64,000 bases of DNA from CAG-390 sp045636385 (GTDB taxonomy: Bacteria > Bacillota > Clostridia > Oscillospirales > CAG-272): assembly GCA_045636385.1 (NCBI GenBank), contig JAZTXK010000023.1:61377-125376 (forward strand). The letters run 5' to 3'. Of this stretch, positions 34,993 through 43,779 are shown in pieces. A program made the position numbers and the translations under genes. The notes under the pieces were generated by a model. The model searched no databases, was not told the origin of the DNA, and saw only the letters and a program-made list of their open reading frames with translations. Positions within the stretch are counted from its first letter, which is position 1, and every line of letters starts with the position of its first letter.

Positions 34993-36801
34993 TCAGTTGA
35001 TATCAAAGTCAACCATTACGGGGCAATGGTCGGTTGAGAGAAGCGTGTAGTCGTGGAGAATTACGCGCCACATTTTGGGAGTCAGCGTGCTCTTATTATA
35101 GATAAGCGCGTGGTCGATCGCGGAGCTGTATGCCTTGGAGGGGACAACTACGTCGATATAGAGATTGAGCTCGGCGTTCCAAGGAGAATAGGAGTGGTGC
35201 GTGGTGATGTCCATAGTTTCGGGGGAGAGCTTCTGCAGATTCTCAAAGCCTTCCTTGTAGAGATTCTTGATCGGGTCGGAGTTGATATTACAGTTGTAGT
35301 CGCCGCCGACGATCATCGGGCAGTTATACTTTGCGGTGATTCCCTTGACTACCTCTGCAAGCTGTGCGGCATCCTTGAGTCGCGCGCTCTTGCCGAGGTC
35401 GTCGCTCGTCCAGTAGAAGTGAGTCGAGCCGACGGCAAATACGTCGCCGCTTGCTTTATCCTTGAATACCGCCCAAGCGACGGACTTCGACTGGTCGCCC
35501 GCACCGTCGTCGTAGAGATGCCAGCCGCACTCGAGGATATCGAGCTTATCTGCGCGGTAGAGCATTGCGGTGTAGTCCAGCTTGGCTTTGTTGTTCGGCT
35601 TGGTGGGGACGGGTGAGTAGCCGTACTTGGTCATTCTCGTGTGGTAGGAGCCAACGCTCGCCGCATTTTCCTGAAGACCGATAACGTCGGGCAGATACTC
35701 ATAGTGAAGCTCCGCCTGCATCTGGTTACGGGTCTCGATGGGATATTCGTCGACGTGCGCGCCGTGGACGTTATTGAAGATAACGCGGTATTCGCCCGCA
35801 CGGTTTTCGATATCCTGCTTGTCCTCGGGCTCTGCGGTACCCGAATGGCTGAAGCCCTGTGCGATCTCAACGGTATCACCCTTGAAAAGGGTTTCGGTCA
35901 GATACGTATATGCCGCCGCATAGCCCTCCATGCATTCCGCAGTAACGTAGAGCTTGTTGCCGTCGGCTTTGACGGAATATCCGTGGCGGGTAGCGACAGC
36001 TTCACCGCCGCGATTGCTCACGCCGAATACGATCTCACGCGCAGACGCGTCGTTCTTCGCCGATGTATCTGCCTTGATCTCAAGCGGGAAGCCCGCCTTA
36101 ACGGTCAGCTCGTTCGCAAAGAGACGCGCATATCTTTCTGCGGAATAAATATCGTTCTTGGCGTAAACGATGCGGTATTCATTGATGTCCGCGCCGAGTA
36201 TGGTGCAAGAATTCATAGAATACTTGCCGTAGGTATATATGAACTTATTTTCCTCGGTAATCACGATGGTCGCGTTTCCGACGTTACCCTTACCCTGGGG
36301 GATGAGGACGTTATTAATGAAAAGCTCGCTTGCGCGATCGACGGTATCGATGGTAAGTCCGGCGATAACGACCTTATCGCCCTCAAAGGTAAATGCATAG
36401 TCACGCGCACGCATAGTATCGGTATACTTCTTCGACTGCTCGCGGTTGGTCGGACCGAGAAGGATCTCATACTGATGCTCAACGCCCGAATCGGCGACGG
36501 GCTTTGAAAGTATCTCGTCGCTGACGATCTTGAGCTCGACGCCGGTATATTTCTTGACCTGCTGACGGAGCGAGATAGCAACATCCCTGATGCTCTTATC
36601 GAAGTCGGCGGGATAAACTATGTAGAACTCGCAAGTGCCGCTCTCGCTGAATTTGAGCTCAGTGGGTGCGGGCTCGGTCTCGGGGAGCGCGGTTGTGTCG
36701 GCCTCGGTGCTCTCGGGAGCCTCTGTTTGGTTGCAGGATGCAAAGAGCCCCGCAAGCATCGAAATGCAGAGGAGAAGGATAAGGATGCGTGTTTTTTTCA
36801 T
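34993..36801 (-). CDS. Lipoprotein with endonuclease/exonuclease/phosphatase (EEP) domain
   Basis: I start at 36801 (MKKTRILILLLC), with TGAGG upstream. The 602-aa product has lipobox FASC, two beta/alpha regions resembling the non-catalytic N-domain found on glycosidases (residues 50-320), and a C-terminal EEP domain with DVIGLQENA (metal Glu), GSTHFYW (His), GGDYNCN (Asp, Asn), SAIDHALI and LLSTDHCPV (catalytic Asp-His). It is an outer-face phosphodiesterase or nuclease; the substrate is unknown. It follows the C_GCAxxG gene by 8 bases. Confidence 0.82.
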   Translation of the reverse strand: MKKTRILILLLCISMLAGLFASCNQTEAPESTEADTTALPETEPAPTELKFSESGTCEFYIVYPADFDKSIRDVAISLRQQVKKYTGVELKIVSDEILSKPVADSGVEHQYEILLGPTNREQSKKYTDTMRARDYAFTFEGDKVVIAGLTIDTVDRASELFINNVLIPQGKGNVGNATIVITEENKFIYTYGKYSMNSCTILGADINEYRIVYAKNDIYSAERYARLFANELTVKAGFPLEIKADTSAKNDASAREIVFGVSNRGGEAVATRHGYSVKADGNKLYVTAECMEGYAAAYTYLTETLFKGDTVEIAQGFSHSGTAEPEDKQDIENRAGEYRVIFNNVHGAHVDEYPIETRNQMQAELHYEYLPDVIGLQENAASVGSYHTRMTKYGYSPVPTKPNNKAKLDYTAMLYRADKLDILECGWHLYDDGAGDQSKSVAWAVFKDKASGDVFAVGSTHFYWTSDDLGKSARLKDAAQLAEVVKGITAKYNCPMIVGGDYNCNINSDPIKNLYKEGFENLQKLSPETMDITTHHSYSPWNAELNLYIDVVVPSKAYSSAIDHALIYNKSTLTPKMWRVILHDYTLLSTDHCPVMVDFDIN

Positions 36802-36809
36802 GATAAACC

Positions 36810-37292
36810 TCACTTTATCGGATTATTTTCAATATATTCATCAAGAATCCTTGCCGCAAGCCTTACGGCTTCAAGGCAGGGACGCTTGGCGTAATACTCT
36901 TTTGTTCGTTCCTCGGGAACGTGATCGGTGGTAACCGATTTTTCACCTATTTTTGCGGCAAGAATATCGCGGCAGACGATACTTCCCCACCGCTCGGAAA
37001 AGCGCGAGGCGAGGAATTGGATGCGCTTGTAATGCTCGCTTTTCTCGCCCTGTTCGGGAGGTATCGGAAAGCCGTAAAGCAATCCCGCCGCCATAGCCAT
37101 TCCCGAAAAAGCACCGCATACCTCGCGAAGCCGACCGACTCCGCCGCCCATTGAGGAGGAAAGCCGCGACGCGGTTTCAAAGTCGAGTCCGTGAAGATCG
37201 CAAAAGGCACAGAAGACCGCCTGAGCGCAGACCGCGCCCGAGAGAAAGAGTTCTGCCGCACGCACCTCGTGCGGTGTCATTTTTTCTTCCAT
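36810..37292 (-). CDS. C_GCAxxG_C_C family protein (probable redox protein)
   Basis: The 160-aa protein starts at 37292 (MEEKMTPHEV), where GAGGAGTGG precedes and ATGA overlaps the upstream stop. It has the family pattern: AVCAQAVFCAF, then a glycine-rich SSMGGGVGRLREVCGAFSGMAMAAG, then single Cys in IVCRDIL and RPCLEAVRLAA. The family is thought to bind a redox cofactor or metal through these Cys, but its reaction is not established. It is the middle gene of a three-gene operon. Confidence 0.85.
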   Translation of the reverse strand: MEEKMTPHEVRAAELFLSGAVCAQAVFCAFCDLHGLDFETASRLSSSMGGGVGRLREVCGAFSGMAMAAGLLYGFPIPPEQGEKSEHYKRIQFLASRFSERWGSIVCRDILAAKIGEKSVTTDHVPEERTKEYYAKRPCLEAVRLAARILDEYIENNPIK

Positions 37293-37672
37293 CAGTGCCA
37301 CTCCTCGCTCTTTTTCTCAAATGAAATAAATCTCGTCCCCTGCAAGGTCAACGCTCCTTCGTCGGCAACTGCCAACGAGTCGAATTCGCTTTTGTCAACG
37401 CGAAGCTCGGTTCTCTGACCGTCCTGAAGCTCAAAGGTAACGTAATGGTAATAATGTCTGTGATAAAAGCTGTTATGGTGATTATGATGTCTGTGCGAGA
37501 CCGTTCTCTTATCAACCACCCTCGCCTCGAGCGTTACGCGCGGCGCGCTGTCGTTCTTTGATTTTTGTTTAACCGCATAAACGATTATGAATACAAAAAC
37601 TGCTCCGAATGAGAGGGATGAGAAAAGGAACATTAATAAAAATATAATGAAAGAAAAACCGAAGAGTTCCAT
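37292..37672 (-). CDS. DUF2500-like membrane protein with His-rich loop
   Basis: The 126-aa product starts at 37672 (MELFGFSFII), with AAGAGGT upstream. It has one N-terminal membrane helix, then a beta domain (VTLEARVVDKRTVSHR...YVTFELQDGQRTELRVDKSEF) as in DUF2500. Between the strands is an insertion of about 18 residues, roughly half of them His with Tyr and Asn, which looks able to bind metal. Its stop overlaps the start of the C_GCAxxG gene. Confidence 0.65.
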   Translation of the reverse strand: MELFGFSFIIFLLMFLFSSLSFGAVFVFIIVYAVKQKSKNDSAPRVTLEARVVDKRTVSHRHHNHHNSFYHRHYYHYVTFELQDGQRTELRVDKSEFDSLAVADEGALTLQGTRFISFEKKSEEWH

Positions 37673-37729
37673 TGTTTTACCTCTTAATGTGTTATGTTCG
37701 CACAAGTAATTTTAATTAAGATCGAAGGG

Positions 37730-37887
37730 CGAAACTTCACTTGCGCGAAGCGGTGGCTCTGACGGTTTTCCGAAGGAAAATGGAGGCGTAAGCCAACAAG
37801 GCAGAGTCACTTTTGCCAAAGGCAAATACTACATAACTTTGGCGTAAGCCAATACATCACTTTTCTCCGCAGGAGAAAAACATCACT
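37730..37887 (-). repeat. Hairpin array with ACATCACT linkers, starting at the pbp2 stop
   Basis: On the minus strand, units of a short palindrome are joined by AGTGATGT: linkers at 37880-37887 and 37854-37861, and palindromes TTTTCTCC-GCA-GGAGAAAA (37861-37879), TTGGC-GTAA-GCCAA (37839-37852), TTTGCC-AAA-GGCAAA (37812-37826) and TTTTC-CGAAG-GAAAA (37766-37780). Linkers further from the gene are degenerate. The TGA stop of pbp2 (37883-37885) is inside the first linker. Confidence 0.75.
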
Positions 37888-40030
37888 GAACTCCCTCTTC
37901 CTCGGTGAGTCCGAAGTATCTGTCAAGCACTTCTCTCGCCGCCCATGAAGCGTTATAGCCGTTTGCGCCGCGCTCGATCACGCAGGAAACGACGATCTCG
38001 GGGTCCTTGAGGGGGGCAAACGCTACGAAAACGGCGTTGTTGCTCGTCGTCGAGAAGGTCTGCGCCGTACCCGTCTTACCGCCCGCTCCTATCTCGGCGG
38101 GAAAATCTCCGAAAGCCTTACGGAGATCGGATGAGGACGAAAGAACTCCGCTCATACCCTCGATTATAGCGTCGTATGCCGTATCCGAGATCTCAACCTC
38201 GGAGAGAATCTCGGGCTCGGGCGTGTAGATCACCTCGCCGGAAAAGCTTCTGACTTCATAGAGAAGATGTGCGGCGTATCTCGTTCCGCCGTTGACGATC
38301 ATCGAAATGTAATTCGATATCTGAAGCGGCGTGTGCTCGCCGTAGCCCACTCCGATCGAGGTTCGGAGCGTATCACCGGGCATCCACGCGCGGTCGGAAA
38401 TCGGGATATTGAGCGTCTGCTTATACTCCGCGCTTCCGAGGATTCCGACGCTTTCGGAAAGCTCGATGCCCGTCGGCTGTCCCATTCCGAAGAGAGTGAA
38501 ATATTTATTTATGCGATCAATGCCCATAATTCTGCCGAGCTCGTAATAGAAATAGTTGCAGGAAACGCTGATCGCCTCGTCAACCGTGATCTTACCGTGA
38601 GATTTGTGATAATCGGTATAATACCAGCATTCGGGCTGATAGTCTTCGTAGTAGGTGTAAATACCCTTGGTATTTATCGTGGTGGTCGCGCCGAAAAGAT
38701 TCGTGTTAATATAAAGAGGCTCGGCAAGCGCAGCGACCGACATTCCGACCTTTGCGGTCGAGCCGGGGCGGTACTGCCCCATCAGCGCGCGGTTGGTGTA
38801 GACCTGACGCGGATCGTTAACAAGCTCGGAGAAGTCGCTGTTAAAGGTCGCGAGGTTGAATGTAGGATAGGAGGCGATCGCAAGTATCTCGCCGCCCTCC
38901 GCCGTCTGAACTACGATCGCGCCCGCGTCGCAGTCCTCTCCGTCGAGGTCGCCCTCGATCGTTGCGGAACGGTCGACGATATACTGAATATTATCGGCAA
39001 GCGCGTCCTCGGCGGCTATCTGCAAATATACGTCTATCGTCAGATAAACGTCCTTGCCCGCCACAGGCTCCTTCGTTATCTCGCGGCTGACGATATTGCC
39101 GTCCGCGTCCTCGGTGATGGTCATTTCGCCGTCGATGCCGCGGAGGTATTCCTCAAACGCAAGCTCGCAACCGCTGATGCCGACCTTTGCCGTCATCGGG
39201 TAGCCGAGGGAGGAATAATATTCGGCGTCCTCGGCAAAAATGCCGCTGATTCTGCCGAGAATGTGCGAGGCGTAGCCGGGGAAATAGTATTCGCGGGTAT
39301 AGCTGACCTTAAGGTCGGTACCGCGAACACCAAGCTCGCGCACCGCCGTCACGGTCGCCATATCGATATTTTCCGCAAAAACATAGGGCTCAACAGCCGA
39401 AAAGCGCATCGCCTCCATCTCGTAGCGGACGCGGATGAGCTCGGTCATTTCCTCGGGGGTGTATTTCGGATTTCCGTCCGCATCGAGCATTGCGAATTTC
39501 TTCGCAACCGCTTGCGCGAGATCAGCCGCGAGAACGTCGCTCTCGAGCTCATACTCGCTGATAATGCGGCGAAGGCGCGACTTGACGGTCGAGTCCTTCA
39601 GGATGTCAACGTCGTATGTGATATCGGGATAAGTTCCCTTCATCGGGCACTTATTTTCGGATCTGTAAGGAGAATCGCCGACGATACCGAGAACGGCAAG
39701 AATATCCTCGTTCTGCTCGGATTTCGTCCTTGCCATTGCCGAATAATCGTAGATCAAGGTATAATTATACACGTTACCGACGAGCTTTACGCCGTTTCGG
39801 TCATATAACTCGCCGCGCACCGCGCTGACAGTTACCTTGCGCTCGGAATATTCATCGCCGCCTATATCATCGGAATTGCCGTAAACGGCGTGTATTTTGA
39901 ACGCGGAGACGGTATAGACCGCACAAATCAGCAAAAACGCCGCCGCGATGATGAGATATCTGTAAAGAAATTCGTTTCTTCCGTATTCGCCGCCGCTCGG
40001 CTCGCGTTCCTTATGAAACCAATCGTTCAT
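37883..40030 (-). CDS. mrdA: Penicillin-binding protein 2-type transpeptidase (cell elongation)
   Basis: The 715-aa class B PBP has an N-terminal membrane helix (residues 26-48), a dimerisation domain starting at SAVRGELYDRNG, and a transpeptidase domain with SxxK in RPGSTAKVGM (active-site Ser), SxN in SVSCNYFYYEL, and KTG in GAGGKTGTAQT. It cross-links peptidoglycan during elongation. It is the last gene of the mre operon; rodA is not adjacent. The TGA stop falls inside the first linker of a hairpin array. Confidence 0.93.
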   Translation of the reverse strand: MNDWFHKEREPSGGEYGRNEFLYRYLIIAAAFLLICAVYTVSAFKIHAVYGNSDDIGGDEYSERKVTVSAVRGELYDRNGVKLVGNVYNYTLIYDYSAMARTKSEQNEDILAVLGIVGDSPYRSENKCPMKGTYPDITYDVDILKDSTVKSRLRRIISEYELESDVLAADLAQAVAKKFAMLDADGNPKYTPEEMTELIRVRYEMEAMRFSAVEPYVFAENIDMATVTAVRELGVRGTDLKVSYTREYYFPGYASHILGRISGIFAEDAEYYSSLGYPMTAKVGISGCELAFEEYLRGIDGEMTITEDADGNIVSREITKEPVAGKDVYLTIDVYLQIAAEDALADNIQYIVDRSATIEGDLDGEDCDAGAIVVQTAEGGEILAIASYPTFNLATFNSDFSELVNDPRQVYTNRALMGQYRPGSTAKVGMSVAALAEPLYINTNLFGATTTINTKGIYTYYEDYQPECWYYTDYHKSHGKITVDEAISVSCNYFYYELGRIMGIDRINKYFTLFGMGQPTGIELSESVGILGSAEYKQTLNIPISDRAWMPGDTLRTSIGVGYGEHTPLQISNYISMIVNGGTRYAAHLLYEVRSFSGEVIYTPEPEILSEVEISDTAYDAIIEGMSGVLSSSSDLRKAFGDFPAEIGAGGKTGTAQTFSTTSNNAVFVAFAPLKDPEIVVSCVIERGANGYNASWAAREVLDRYFGLTEEEGVQ

Positions 40031-40121
40031 ACCGTTCTCCTTTCTTCAAGAATTATTAGTCGATCGTAAAAATACGCAAAATTTAATAAAATCCGTTTTT
40101 TCGGCGGCGATAAACGCGCCT

Positions 40122-40148
40122 CACTTGTAAATCGGAAATTTACAAGTG
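40122..40148 (-). repeat. Post-stop hairpin CACTTGTAAAT/ATTTACAAGTG
   Basis: An 11-bp stem, 5 bases past the mreD stop (minus strand TAAAAAGCACTTG), followed by GTGAGGC and a GC-rich tail. It is a twin of the hairpin after tldE. Lying inside the mre operon, it may tune read-through into pbp2. Confidence 0.7.
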
Positions 40149-40152
40149 CTTT

Positions 40153-40707
40153 TTATTCCATTTCAATCTTCTTATGGAATGGGCGTACGACCGCTCTGAC
40201 GATCAGGTACATCAGCGGGGAGAGCAACACCGTGATAAAATACTCGGGTATCACTATCTCCGTGAAAATAAGTAAAATATTGACGTCGCTTTCAACGAGC
40301 ACCGCGTGGACTACGCTGAGCATCGAGCGAAACGCCGTGCCGATAACGCAGTATAGCAGCCACGAGACAAAATTTTTGTTGAAAAGCAGATGCGACGCGA
40401 TCCCGAAAAAGAATCCGCAAAGCATATAAAAAAGCGGAAGCAGCATTATATTCCCGCCCGCGCCGAACGCCTCGAGGACAACGCCGCCGAAAACGCCCGC
40501 CACTGCACCGCTTTTCTCGCTGTCGTAGATCGCGATACCGATCACGCAAAGCAAAACGAGATCAGGCAGGGCAGGAAATATCGCGAAAGCGGAAAAAAAC
40601 GAGCTTTGCAGGCAGGCTGAAAGAAAGACAGCCAGCGAAAACAAGAGGATCTTCCCCGCCGTGTAAGAGGACACAAGCGGACGGCGTGAGCGTTCATTGA
40701 GTTCCAT
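40153..40707 (-). CDS. mreD: Rod shape-determining protein MreD
   Basis: The 184-aa very hydrophobic protein has about five to six membrane helices (LLFSLAVFLSACLQSSFF, LPDLVLLCVIGIAIY, ISVVLSPLMYLIVRAVV-type segments), as in MreD. It begins inside the mreC gene (14-base overlap), which is normal for this operon. MreD is part of the elongasome with MreB, MreC and PBP2. Identification rests on hydrophobicity and operon place more than on motifs. Confidence 0.85.
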   Translation of the reverse strand: MELNERSRRPLVSSYTAGKILLFSLAVFLSACLQSSFFSAFAIFPALPDLVLLCVIGIAIYDSEKSGAVAGVFGGVVLEAFGAGGNIMLLPLFYMLCGFFFGIASHLLFNKNFVSWLLYCVIGTAFRSMLSVVHAVLVESDVNILLIFTEIVIPEYFITVLLSPLMYLIVRAVVRPFHKKIEME

Positions 40708-41560
40708 CTACGCCCTCCTCGATAACGCCGTATTCGGTAACTATCATAACCTTCGAGATCGAATCGAGATCCGCGGCGGGCTCGATTATTGCGGTCAGAG
40801 TGCGAGAGGCTTCGTCGACCTCGATCGCGCTGACTCTGCCAACGAGAAGTCCGCGGGGATAAACGCCGCCGATTCCCGAGGTTATGACCTTATCGCCGAC
40901 CCTTATATCCGACTCCGCCTCGATATAGACCATTCGGCAAAGTCCCTCTGTGCGCAGCTCGTATGTTCCCTCGACCACGCCGAGAGCACCCGAACGCTCG
41001 ATATATCCGCCTACTGCGGTTGCGGTTTCGGTCAGGACAACAGCCTTCGACCAGGTCGCGCCGACCTCGGTGATATATCCGACGAGTCCCGCATCTGTAA
41101 TTATCGGCATATTCACGCCGATGCCGTGCAGAGTGCCCTTTGAAATGGTAAGCAGAGTCCTGTAATTCGTTGATTCTCTGCCAAGAACCGACGCATCCTC
41201 AAGCGAGAAATCAAGGTGCTCCTCTTTGAGCCCGAGATAATCCGAAAGAAAATCGTTTTCTTCCTCTATCAGCGCGGCGTCGTAAACGAGATTTTTATAT
41301 TCATCAAGCTCGCGGCGAAGGGCGTCGTTTTCCTCGCGGAGCGCATCTATCGTCTTAAAATAGAGCGAAAAACCCGAAAGCCCCTCTCCGATCTTGGTAA
41401 ACGCCCAGCGGAAGGGTGTTCCGACCGTCACGATCGCGGAACGGACGTACGAGCCCTGCCCCATTGCGCAGAGCACGCCGGGCACGATCGACAAAAGCAG
41501 AGCGACGGCAAGCGTAACGATAAAAAATCGGCTTTTTATAAGTTTTAATATAAAACCCAT
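40694..41560 (-). CDS. mreC: Rod shape-determining protein MreC
   Basis: The 288-aa protein has an N-terminal membrane helix (FFIVTLAVALLLSIVPGVL), a coiled coil (IDALREENDALRRELDEYKNLVYDAALIEEENDFL), and a double beta-barrel region with GVNMPIITDAGLVGYITEVG and KVITSGIGGVYPRGLLVGRV, the usual MreC signatures. It is extracytoplasmic and activates the PBP2/RodA synthase. It follows mreB by 25 bases. Confidence 0.93.
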   Translation of the reverse strand: MGFILKLIKSRFFIVTLAVALLLSIVPGVLCAMGQGSYVRSAIVTVGTPFRWAFTKIGEGLSGFSLYFKTIDALREENDALRRELDEYKNLVYDAALIEEENDFLSDYLGLKEEHLDFSLEDASVLGRESTNYRTLLTISKGTLHGIGVNMPIITDAGLVGYITEVGATWSKAVVLTETATAVGGYIERSGALGVVEGTYELRTEGLCRMVYIEAESDIRVGDKVITSGIGGVYPRGLLVGRVSAIEVDEASRTLTAIIEPAADLDSISKVMIVTEYGVIEEGVDGTQ

Positions 41561-41585
41561 ATCCGTAATCCTTTAAGGGTGAATA

Positions 41586-42587
41586 TTATCTTGAGCGGTA
41601 CTTAGCAAGACCGGGGTAGTTGCCCTCGATAACTCGTCCGAGTCCAAGTGCGACGCTCTCAAGCGGTCTCTTTGCAACCGTAACGCGGACTCCCGTGCGC
41701 TCGGTGATGAGTGTTGCCATACCTCCGAGGAGTGCGCCGCCGCCCGAAAGCATTATTCCGAAATCGAAAATATCGGCTGAAAGCTCGGGGGGAGTGTTTT
41801 CAAGCGCGATACGGATGCTGTCGATGATCTCGTCCACCGGCTCACGCAAAGCTTCTCTGACCTGCGCGGAGGTCACAGTCATGACAGAGGGCAGACCTGT
41901 GTTGAGGTTTCTTCCTCTGATCTCAAGCTCGCCGCGATCCATCGAGGGATGCACCGAGCCGATCTGCTTTTTAAGCTCCTCTGCCGTCGAGTCGCCGATG
42001 AGCACCTTATGCTCGCGCTTCATATAGTTGACGATCGCCTCGTCGAGCTTGTTGCCCGCGGTTCTGATCGAGCGTGAAACGACGATTCCGCGGAGGCTGA
42101 TGATGGCGACCTCGGTCGTTCCGCCTCCGATATCAACTATCATCGATCCGCGCGCGCCCGAGATCTTAAGTCCCGAGCCTATCGCAGAAGCGATCGGCTC
42201 CTCAACGAGAGCAACGCTCTTCGCGCCCGCCTCATAGGTTGCGTCCTCTACCGCACGGCGTTCAACCTCGGTGACTCCGTAGGGAATGCAAATCATAACC
42301 GTGGGACGCGTAAGCACGCCGCCCGCCGAAACCGAGCTGAAAAAGGAGTGAAGCATACTCGCGGTCTTATCGAAATCCGCGATAACGCCCTCCTGGAGCG
42401 GTCTTTGCGCTATAATATTGCCCGGTGTCTTGCCGATCATACGCTTCGCCTCGCTGCCGACGGCAACAACGCGTCTGCGCACCTGATCGAACGCGACTAC
42501 CGAGGGCTCGCGCAGGACTATTCCCTTTCCTTTCATATATACCAGGGTATTTGCCGTACCCAGGTCAATTCCAAGATGCTTTGACAT
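41586..42587 (-). CDS. mreB: Actin-like rod shape protein MreB
   Basis: The 333-aa protein has the phosphate-1 motif GIDLGTANTLVYMKG at the start, VDIGGGTTEVAIISL (phosphate 2), and the adenosine motif DIFDFGIMLSGGGALLGGM. Length and motifs are standard. It forms membrane-bound filaments that guide side-wall synthesis, so the cell is expected to be rod-shaped. Confidence 0.97.
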   Translation of the reverse strand: MSKHLGIDLGTANTLVYMKGKGIVLREPSVVAFDQVRRRVVAVGSEAKRMIGKTPGNIIAQRPLQEGVIADFDKTASMLHSFFSSVSAGGVLTRPTVMICIPYGVTEVERRAVEDATYEAGAKSVALVEEPIASAIGSGLKISGARGSMIVDIGGGTTEVAIISLRGIVVSRSIRTAGNKLDEAIVNYMKREHKVLIGDSTAEELKKQIGSVHPSMDRGELEIRGRNLNTGLPSVMTVTSAQVREALREPVDEIIDSIRIALENTPPELSADIFDFGIMLSGGGALLGGMATLITERTGVRVTVAKRPLESVALGLGRVIEGNYPGLAKYRSR

Positions 42588-42601
42588 ATATAAATTCTCC
42601 G

Positions 42602-43189
42602 TTAATCAATGTCTTTGACACGAATATCGAACTCTTCTTGAAGAAGTGTCTTTACCGCGTGGATGGGGAGTCCGACGACGGAATACCAGTCGCCCGTAAC
42701 TCCGCAGATATAGAGCGCCGCGCGTCCCTGAACGGCGTATCCGCCCGCCTTGTCGTAGGGCTCGTCGGTTGAAATGTAGTCCTCGATCTCCTCGGGGCTC
42801 ATATCGTCGAAGGTGACGTAAGCGGTCTCAACAGCCGTCACAAATTTTCCCTTATAACCGATGCAAATGCCGGTATGAACCGCGCTTCCGCAGCCGCAGA
42901 GCATAGTCAGCATTCTGCGCGCGTCCTCCTTGTCGGTGGGCTTGCCGAGGATCTCGCCAAAGCACTCAACAAGGGTGTCGGCGGCAAGGATGACAGAGTC
43001 CGAAAGCTCGGGATGAGCATCGGCGAGCGCACGTGCCTTGCGGCGCGCGAGCATCGTCACCGCGTCTGCGCACTCGATGCCCTCGGGAAGAGTTTCGTCG
43101 GCATCGACGGGCATAATATCGAACTTCAAGCCGACGCTCTCGAGAATTTCTTTTCTTCTCGGAGACTGGGATGCAAGAATGAGCTTCAT
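42602..43189 (-). CDS. maf: Maf-family nucleotide pyrophosphatase
   Basis: The 195-aa protein begins ILASQSPRRKEIL, followed by MPVDADETLPEG, AARRKARAL-type residues (MLARRKARA), VILAADTLV and GGYAVQGRAALYI, all Maf hallmarks. Maf proteins hydrolyse UTP, dTTP or modified NTPs. The start is one base past the dut stop (TGATATG). Maf beside mreB is a common Firmicutes arrangement. Confidence 0.95.
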   Translation of the reverse strand: MKLILASQSPRRKEILESVGLKFDIMPVDADETLPEGIECADAVTMLARRKARALADAHPELSDSVILAADTLVECFGEILGKPTDKEDARRMLTMLCGCGSAVHTGICIGYKGKFVTAVETAYVTFDDMSPEEIEDYISTDEPYDKAGGYAVQGRAALYICGVTGDWYSVVGLPIHAVKTLLQEEFDIRVKDID

Positions 43190-43190
43190 A

Positions 43191-43637
43191 TCAGTTCACC
43201 CCCGTCGAGCCGAATCCGCCCGTTCCGCGCTCGGTTTCGTCAAGCTCGTCCACGGGAAGGAACGCCGCCTGATAAACGGGCATAAACATAAGCTGCGCTA
43301 TACGGTCGCCGTCCGATACCTTGAAAGGCTCTTTGCCGTTGTTGATAAGAGTCACGCGGAGCTCGCCGCGGTAGTCGGAGTCGATAACGCCGATGCCGTT
43401 TGCGAGAGTGATGCCGTGCTTCGCGCCGAGACCGCTTCTGCCCGCCATGATCGCAACAACGTCGTCGCGTCCCGTCGAGATAGCGATGCCCGTGGGGATC
43501 ATCGCACGCTCGCCCGGATGAATGATAACCTCGCCGCCCTCAAGAGCCGCGCGGATGTCAACGGCAGCCGACCCGTCGGTAGCATATTCGGGAGCCTGCG
43601 CCCCGCGTGTGAGCTTAATTTTTACGTCTATTTTCAT
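43191..43637 (-). CDS. dut: dUTP diphosphatase (dUTPase)
   Basis: I start at 43637 (MKIDVKIKLT); an ATG six codons upstream overlaps the ribosome site AGAGGT. The 148-aa trimeric dUTPase has motif 1 GSAAVDIRAA, motif 2 AGRSGLGAKHG, motif 3 GVIDSDYRGELRV (catalytic Asp), motif 4 GDRIAQLMF and motif 5 RGTGGFGSTG. It converts dUTP to dUMP. It is the first gene of the operon that leads into maf and mreBCD. Confidence 0.96.
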   Translation of the reverse strand: MKIDVKIKLTRGAQAPEYATDGSAAVDIRAALEGGEVIIHPGERAMIPTGIAISTGRDDVVAIMAGRSGLGAKHGITLANGIGVIDSDYRGELRVTLINNGKEPFKVSDGDRIAQLMFMPVYQAAFLPVDELDETERGTGGFGSTGVN

Positions 43638-43678
43638 TTGAGCATACCTCTGCATTATACTTAAGGATAGTTATTTAT

Positions 43679-43707
43679 ATTATATCATATAATTTAATTG
43701 TAATCAA
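43679..43707 (-). promoter_or_regulatory. Sigma-A promoter of the dut-maf-mre operon
   Basis: Minus strand: TTGATT, 17-base spacer ending TGA, TATAAT; about 40 bases upstream of the dut ATG. Confidence 0.75.
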
Positions 43708-43746
43708 GAGGAATAATATAAAATATACAAAAAATACACAGTGTAA

Positions 43747-43772
43747 AAGCCGACTCGAAAATGAGTCGGCTT
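43747..43772 (-). terminator. Terminator of the 43780 lipoprotein gene
   Basis: A 10-bp stem AAGCCGACTC / GAGTCGGCTT, followed by TT and AC-rich sequence on the minus strand. Confidence 0.65.
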
Positions 43773-43779
43773 AGTCTAT

